A stretch of 39,101 nt of DNA, taken from contig JALSJK010000167.1 of assembly GCA_026989395.1 (NCBI GenBank), positions 1 through 39,101 of the forward strand, read 5' to 3'. This DNA is from Methylomonas sp. (lineage in GTDB: Bacteria; Pseudomonadota; Gammaproteobacteria; Methylococcales; Methylomonadaceae). Below are positions 34,532-39,101 of this stretch, in pieces; the first letter of the stretch is position 1; every line of letters begins with the position of its first letter. The translations under genes and the position numbers were made by a program. The notes below the pieces were generated by a model. It searched no databases. It had not been told where the DNA came from and was given only the letters and a program-made list of their open reading frames with translations.

Positions 34532-36166
34532 CTATAATGGCATCAACTGACCGTTAACCAGGTTATACTGCTTGTCACATAAACGTAAAAAAGAAGGCCG
34601 ATGGGAAACAATCACGATCGTTCTTTTTTGCCGTTGCATCAGCTTGATGACTTCGACCAGTCTCTTGTCATTCTTAACATCAAAATTGGCATTGGCATCA
34701 TCGAAAAGAACAATTTTTGGATGTCCAATCATCGATCGCACCATGATGATTTTCTGCTTCACTCCTTCTGGTAAATTATCCATAGCGGCGCCACCGATAA
34801 AGGTATCAAGCCCATTGGGTAATCGGGAAACAATTTCTTCAAGACCTAATAGTCTGGATAATTCAATTGCATCCCCAGTAGCTTCGTCTTCACGGTACAA
34901 AGTCATATTTTCCAGAATAGTACCTTCCACCAACACGCCATGCTGGGGAACAATGGCAATCTGTGATCTTAAAAATTCGGCATTGTAATTTTCCAATGGT
35001 TGTCCATCCAGCTTAATCGTACCGGTTTTTGGCTCCAAAAATCCCGATAACAAATTCAGCAAGGTACTTTTTCCGACACCATTATTTCCGGAAATACCAA
35101 TTGATTCGCCCGGTTTTATAGTCAAAGACAGATTGTTAATCAGCAAATTATTTTGTTCCGGATATTTAAAACAAACTTGCTCAAGCTCAATAGCTCCTTG
35201 TAACTTTCCTTCTGCCTTTAAATCACCTGTTACTTCTTGTTGTAATGAAAACAGCTCATTAACCTTATCCAACGCTAACCTGACCGACTGGAACTGAATC
35301 CAGATATTCATGGCTTTCAAACCGGGTTGCAACACGCGACTGGTCAACATGGTGCCAGCGGCCAAGGCACCAATTGTCAATTGTTCATTGACGACATAAA
35401 TACTACCGATACCCACAAAAGTAATGACTGCCAGCTGTGAAAAAGTCGCCCCGATACCTTGGACAACACTGTTCAACCGACTCAATTCATAAATACTTTC
35501 TGCTGATTGCAGTTGCAGTTTTTCATAGCGCCTTAACATAAAAGGTTCCATGGCCATGGACTTGACCGTATGAATCCCCTGCAAGATTTCAATAATAAAG
35601 TTTTGACGCCGATCCTCCATAGTGGAACGATTTACTAACGCCTGATGTAATTTTTTACCGGTACTGATCGAAACAAACAGAAAGACCATTAATAATACCA
35701 ATGGGATTGCTATCAAAGGCCCCGCAATCATTCCGACAAGCACTAAAAATACCAGTGCAAAAGGAAAATCCATCAGCAACAAAATTGACTGCCCGGAATA
35801 AAATTCCTGTATTTTTTCCAGGGCATAAATCTTATCGATATAGTAACCGGCCGGTTTGGATTCAAACTCCTGGGTTCGGGTATGCAATATTTTGTTCATC
35901 GCATCCAGGCTGACTTTATGATCAAATTTAGCGCTTTCCCAACTTAAAATCATGGAACGCCAAATTTTCAAAAAACAATCGGCCAAAATTACCAATAACA
36001 ACCCGATTATTAATACTAAAAAAGTATCGGTAGCCTGGTTCGGAATAATCCTGTCGTAAACCTGCAAAATAACCACAGGCAAGGCCAACGCCAAAATATT
36101 TATCAATATCGAGGAAATAATAATTTCCGGTCGCCGCCAGGTTGTAGGCAAAGTAAAAGTTGACAA
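34532..36166 (-). CDS. Second type I secretion ABC exporter subunit
   Basis: 544 residues, without a C39-like domain. The start is TTG at 36166 because no ATG or GTG lies between it and the in-frame stop upstream. The membrane domain (about 15-290) is followed by the ATPase: Walker A GNNGVGKST (about 366-374), signature LPEGV in place of LSGGQ, Walker B VLFDDA with Asp instead of the catalytic Glu, and intact VSHRPS. The weak Walker B here would face the PPGFL signature of the 731-residue partner (degenerate site). The partner's intact Walker B would face LPEGV (active site). It is first in the operon and divergent from the RTX gene. Confidence 0.9.
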   Translation of the reverse strand: MSTFTLPTTWRRPEIIISSILINILALALPVVILQVYDRIIPNQATDTFLVLIIGLLLVILADCFLKIWRSMILSWESAKFDHKVSLDAMNKILHTRTQEFESKPAGYYIDKIYALEKIQEFYSGQSILLLMDFPFALVFLVLVGMIAGPLIAIPLVLLMVFLFVSISTGKKLHQALVNRSTMEDRRQNFIIEILQGIHTVKSMAMEPFMLRRYEKLQLQSAESIYELSRLNSVVQGIGATFSQLAVITFVGIGSIYVVNEQLTIGALAAGTMLTSRVLQPGLKAMNIWIQFQSVRLALDKVNELFSLQQEVTGDLKAEGKLQGAIELEQVCFKYPEQNNLLINNLSLTIKPGESIGISGNNGVGKSTLLNLLSGFLEPKTGTIKLDGQPLENYNAEFLRSQIAIVPQHGVLVEGTILENMTLYREDEATGDAIELSRLLGLEEIVSRLPNGLDTFIGGAAMDNLPEGVKQKIIMVRSMIGHPKIVLFDDANANFDVKNDKRLVEVIKLMQRQKRTIVIVSHRPSFLRLCDKQYNLVNGQLMPL

Positions 36167-36558
36167 TGGTTTTTGTTCCCTATCTTTTTTCTTCGATGAT
36201 TGTCACTCAAGCATCATTTGTATATGTTTATTTGAAATATCAGCCTGAATATCAACACAGGTTTTTTAAGATAAACATAGTAGAAAAAAATAAAAATTTC
36301 TGGCTATTTGTGACTCAAGTCATGAATCAAGAATTTTTCCAACTTACGAAGGCATACAAGCTATTGTTTTTTATGTTATTTATTTTTGTCCTTGATAAGA
36401 TGCTGATAACATGGGTGTTTTGTGAAGAAGCCGTGGTTTTTCTAAAAAAGCAAATGCTAGTCTAGACAGCAAGGAAAATTATCATTGGGATAGATAAATA
36501 ACCCTTTGTTTGTTTTGAACATAGTACATTTCTATAAAAGTTAAAAAGGCATCCAGTT
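36167..36558. promoter_or_regulatory. Divergent promoter region of secretion operon and RTX gene
   Basis: 392 bases without a convincing gene; a 101-codon frame in it is not recognisable. On the plus strand TTGTTT (36510-36515), a 17-base spacer and TATAAA (36533-36538) make a good sigma-70 promoter for the RTX gene, with a short leader and AAGG nine bases before its ATG. A minus-strand promoter was not resolved. Confidence 0.5.
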
Positions 36559-39101
36559 ATGGCAGAAGATAGTAAAGAGACTCGGAATAGCGCATCGGAA
36601 AACAATTTTGTTTTTAGTAGCTCAGAAAATTCAAAAGACCCTTCAAAGGATAAACAATCCATAGTCGTACCTGGTTCAGAAAATGGAAACAGTAATGAAG
36701 AGCTTTTTTTACAAAGTATTTTTCAGCCATCTGACCCGAACTCCCAAATTGATGATGGCTCCATTACTGGTTTGGATCGACAAAACACCTCTGACTTTCC
36801 TTCCTCCACAATAACTTTGGAAGCTGAAGGTTCTTCTCAAACATTGGGAACAGAAAGAAATTCATCAGGAAATATTAATGATCACTTAACAAAAGAAGAA
36901 TCTGACTCGGCTGAATTTTCTGCAAATGAAAACATTGAAAGTCAAGCCGCACGATCAAGTCATTATTCCTTGCCCGAACAATCTTTCCAAACAGAAGATA
37001 GTGCAAAAGAACCAACATCCAGCGATAACATCCAGGAAGAGAACTCTACTCTCGAATCCCAACCTGTTACAATAAATTATGAGCCTGAAATTGGTTATCA
37101 ATCACAACAACCGGAAAATCATGCACCCACTTCAGATGCAATTTCATTAGGTGAAATTTCAGAAGATACCCCCGTAACTTTTACTGCTCAACAGTTATTA
37201 GCCGGCAGCTTTGACAAAGACGGCGACAAGCTGACTATCAAAGCAATCAGCGTTGATCCCGAATTTGGTGAAATAACCAAGAATGTTGATGGAACATTCA
37301 CCTTTACTCCAAGTGAAAACTATCACAGTGAACATGTTGAATTCAATTATATCGTCAGCGATGGGGAATTTGATGTTTCTGCTAATGCAACGCTAACGGT
37401 TATCGCTGTCAATGATACTGCTGTGGTCGGTAACATCGATTTAGGTTCAATCAAAGAAGATACCAGCATAAAATTTTCTGCCAAGGAATTACTGGCCAAC
37501 AGTTCAGATGTTGATGGCGATACTTTATCTGTTGTTGATGTCTCCATCGATGAAAAATTTGGCTCTGTCGAATTCAGCACCGATCAGGAAGGCAATATTG
37601 AAACCATTAAATTCATCCCAGCTGAAAATTTTCATGGCGAAGACGTCCCGTTAAATTTTGTTGTCTCTGATGGACAGGAAAAAGTTGAAGGGATTGCACA
37701 GATTGATGTTACTTCTGTTAATGATACCACTGTGGTCGGTAAAGTCGATTTGGGTTCAATCAAAGAAGACAGTGGCATAAAATTCTCTACCAAGGAATTA
37801 CTGGCCAACAGTTCAGATGTTGATGGCGATACTTTATCTGTTGTTGATGTCTCCGTCGATGAAAAATTCGGCTCTGTCGAATTCAGCACCGACCAGGAAG
37901 GCAATATTGAAACCATCAAATTTACGCCAGCTGAAAATTTTAATGGCGAGGATGTCCCATTAAATTTTGTTGTCTCTGATGGACAGGAAAAAGTTGAAGG
38001 GATTGCCCAGATTGATGTTACTTCTGTTAATGATACTCCTACTGGTATTAACCTTAGTAACTCCAATATTGATGAAAATAGCAATGCTGGTACCGTCATA
38101 GGAACACTTGATACTTCAGATGTTGATTCAGGTGAAAAATTTACTTATAGCATTGAAGAAAATGATCAATTCACTATCAAAGGAAATAAATTAATAGTTA
38201 AGGATGGTGCTGATCTGGATTTTGAATCGTCGCCATCACAAAAAATAAATATTCAAGTGACTGACTCCTCTGGAAATACCTATGAGAAAGAATTTGTCAT
38301 TAATGTAAACGATATTAATATTCAAATTAATGGAACCAATGGGAACGATAATATTCATGGAACTTCTAATGAAGATACCATTAATGCAAAATCAGGAAAC
38401 GATTATATTTCATCAGGATCAGGTGATGACAATATCTCCGGCGGCACCGGCAGAAATTATATAAATGCAGGCAGTGGCGATGATTCGATTACCATTACCG
38501 AAGGAGACGGCGCCAGTGGCTATGAAGTGGTTCGCGGCGGTGATGGCAATGATACCGTGGTATTTTCCGGTAATCGTGCTGATTATACCGTTACCCATCA
38601 AGACAACAACGGTCGCTTCGTCCTGAGAAATATCGAAACCGGCGAGGCCAACTACATCTATGATGATGTCGAAACTATTCAGTTTAATGATGGCGATATC
38701 GCTACTTTTACTGATGGCGCACCTACAGCGGCTCTGGTGAATGATAATTTCCAGGGTACATCAGGCAACGATTCCATTGACACGGGTTCTGGCGATGATC
38801 TTATCGCGGGCGGTGATGGCAATGATAATTTAAGAGGTGGCGCCGGCAATGACAATATCTCTGGCGGGTCCGGAAATGATAGTTTAAGCGGAGGCGATGG
38901 CAATGACAATATCTCTGGCGGCACCGGCAGAAACTACATAAATGCAGGCAGTGGCGATGATTCGATTACCATTACCGAAGGAGACGGTGCCAGTGGTTAT
39001 GAAGTGGTTCGCGGCGGTGATGGCAATGATACCGTGGTATTTTCCGGTAATCGTGCTGATTATACCGTTACCCATCAAGACAACAATGGCCGTTTCGTCC
39101 T
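36559..39101 (+). CDS. RTX/cadherin-repeat surface or secreted protein (5' part, runs off the window)
   Basis: The frame from ATG 36559 is open to the right edge (847 codons seen). There is no signal peptide. Residues 1-190 are Ser/Asn/Glu-rich and probably disordered. Cadherin-like Asp-rich domains follow (EDTPVTFTAQQLLAG, DGTFTFTPSENY, IVSDGEFDV), the second and third being nearly identical 103-residue repeats. A different cadherin-type domain (DENSNAGTVIGTLDTSDVDS) precedes the RTX part from about residue 590, with GGxGxDx nonapeptides (GGDGNDNLRGGAGNDNISG). A 159-residue unit recurs there. This is the layout of type I-secreted calcium-binding adhesins or enzymes. It is divergent from the ABC/ABC/HlyD operon, its likely exporter. 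The C-terminal secretion signal lies beyond the window. Confidence 0.93.
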   Translation, partial: MAEDSKETRNSASENNFVFSSSENSKDPSKDKQSIVVPGSENGNSNEELFLQSIFQPSDPNSQIDDGSITGLDRQNTSDFPSSTITLEAEGSSQTLGTERNSSGNINDHLTKEESDSAEFSANENIESQAARSSHYSLPEQSFQTEDSAKEPTSSDNIQEENSTLESQPVTINYEPEIGYQSQQPENHAPTSDAISLGEISEDTPVTFTAQQLLAGSFDKDGDKLTIKAISVDPEFGEITKNVDGTFTFTPSENYHSEHVEFNYIVSDGEFDVSANATLTVIAVNDTAVVGNIDLGSIKEDTSIKFSAKELLANSSDVDGDTLSVVDVSIDEKFGSVEFSTDQEGNIETIKFIPAENFHGEDVPLNFVVSDGQEKVEGIAQIDVTSVNDTTVVGKVDLGSIKEDSGIKFSTKELLANSSDVDGDTLSVVDVSVDEKFGSVEFSTDQEGNIETIKFTPAENFNGEDVPLNFVVSDGQEKVEGIAQIDVTSVNDTPTGINLSNSNIDENSNAGTVIGTLDTSDVDSGEKFTYSIEENDQFTIKGNKLIVKDGADLDFESSPSQKINIQVTDSSGNTYEKEFVINVNDINIQINGTNGNDNIHGTSNEDTINAKSGNDYISSGSGDDNISGGTGRNYINAGSGDDSITITEGDGASGYEVVRGGDGNDTVVFSGNRADYTVTHQDNNGRFVLRNIETGEANYIYDDVETIQFNDGDIATFTDGAPTAALVNDNFQGTSGNDSIDTGSGDDLIAGGDGNDNLRGGAGNDNISGGSGNDSLSGGDGNDNISGGTGRNYINAGSGDDSITITEGDGASGYEVVRGGDGNDTVVFSGNRADYTVTHQDNNGRFV
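37421..38038 (+). repeat. Two tandem 309-bp cadherin-like repeats
   Basis: Copy 1 (37421-37729) and copy 2 (37730-38038) differ at few bases over 103 codons, each beginning at VVG. The preceding domain (about 37117-37420) is related but clearly diverged, so the duplication is recent or maintained by recombination. Confidence 0.85.
38420..39101 (+). repeat. 477-bp RTX repeat unit, two copies seen (second cut)
   Basis: The sequence at 38420-38624 recurs at 38897-39101, offset 477 bases (159 codons), with only a few synonymous differences. The unit contains RTX nonapeptides and a non-RTX insert (ADYTVTHQDNNGRFVL). More copies may follow beyond the edge. Confidence 0.85.

Noticed and set aside
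36160-36465. 101-codon plus-strand frame between the ABC gene and the RTX gene
   Set aside because: It starts inside the ABC gene on the opposite strand, has no ribosome site or recognisable family, and occupies the divergent promoter region.
37421-38038. Regular repeats considered as CRISPR-like
   Set aside because: The repeats are long in-frame protein domains with no short direct repeats and unique spacers.
37347-39078. Minus-strand frames opposite the RTX gene
   Set aside because: They are repetitive mirror images of Asp/Gly-rich repeat codons, typical shadows of RTX and cadherin coding DNA.

Overview
The window reads as chromosome of a Gram-negative gammaproteobacterium with moderately low GC. 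It has outer-membrane barrels, LipB/LipA, an HlyD type I secretion system, Aas- and LplT-like lipid enzymes, and several exported proteins ending in VPLPA-type sorting tails. The tails (VPVPAAVWLFG...), a large MauG-like di-heme cytochrome and a candidate copper protein together suggest a Methylococcales methanotroph. That assignment is inference: no methane-oxidation gene is in view.

Layout. 1-385: broken 5' end of cysC at the left edge. 386-3721 (minus): TlpA-like thioredoxin, DUF4266 lipoprotein and a DUF3570 barrel fused to a second barrel. 4176-11787: five VPLPA-CTERM surface proteins around a di-heme peroxidase/MauG-like gene with a good sigma-54 promoter. One of these proteins (8671-9504) has a W-x-H motif and resembles the methanotroph copper proteins CorA/MopE. 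11898-13685: CPA-type cation/proton antiporter. 13895-16431 (minus): DUF3365 heme protein, lipB, lipA and an acyl-carrier-like protein lacking the carrier serine. 16587-16976: small exosortase-associated TIGR04073-like protein. 16986-21494 (minus): LysM/FecR protein followed by a CHASE2-PAS-GGDEF-EAL protein. 21761-28846 (plus): lipid operon of Aas-like acyltransferase/ligase, MIF-type tautomerase, ACP-FAAL-PlsC fusion and LplT-like MFS transporter, then a convergent TetR regulator. 29535-30981: Nif3-like protein with a frameshift at a T8 run, and an alpha/beta hydrolase. 30956-36166 (minus): HlyD adaptor and two unlike ABC exporters. 36559 to the right edge: a large RTX/cadherin-repeat protein transcribed divergently and cut by the window end; it is the obvious substrate of that exporter.

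Most notable: (i) the MauG-like cytochrome, CorA/MopE-like protein and VPLPA proteins as a possible sigma-54-controlled surface copper/redox system; (ii) the self-contained ACP-ligase-acyltransferase fusion beside Aas and an LplT-like carrier; (iii) a nested inverted-repeat element at 23919-24084; (iv) the complementary degenerate ATPase sites of the two ABC subunits; (v) the acyl-carrier-like protein with Asp at the phosphopantetheine site. No tRNA, rRNA, CRISPR array, transposase or exosortase gene was seen.
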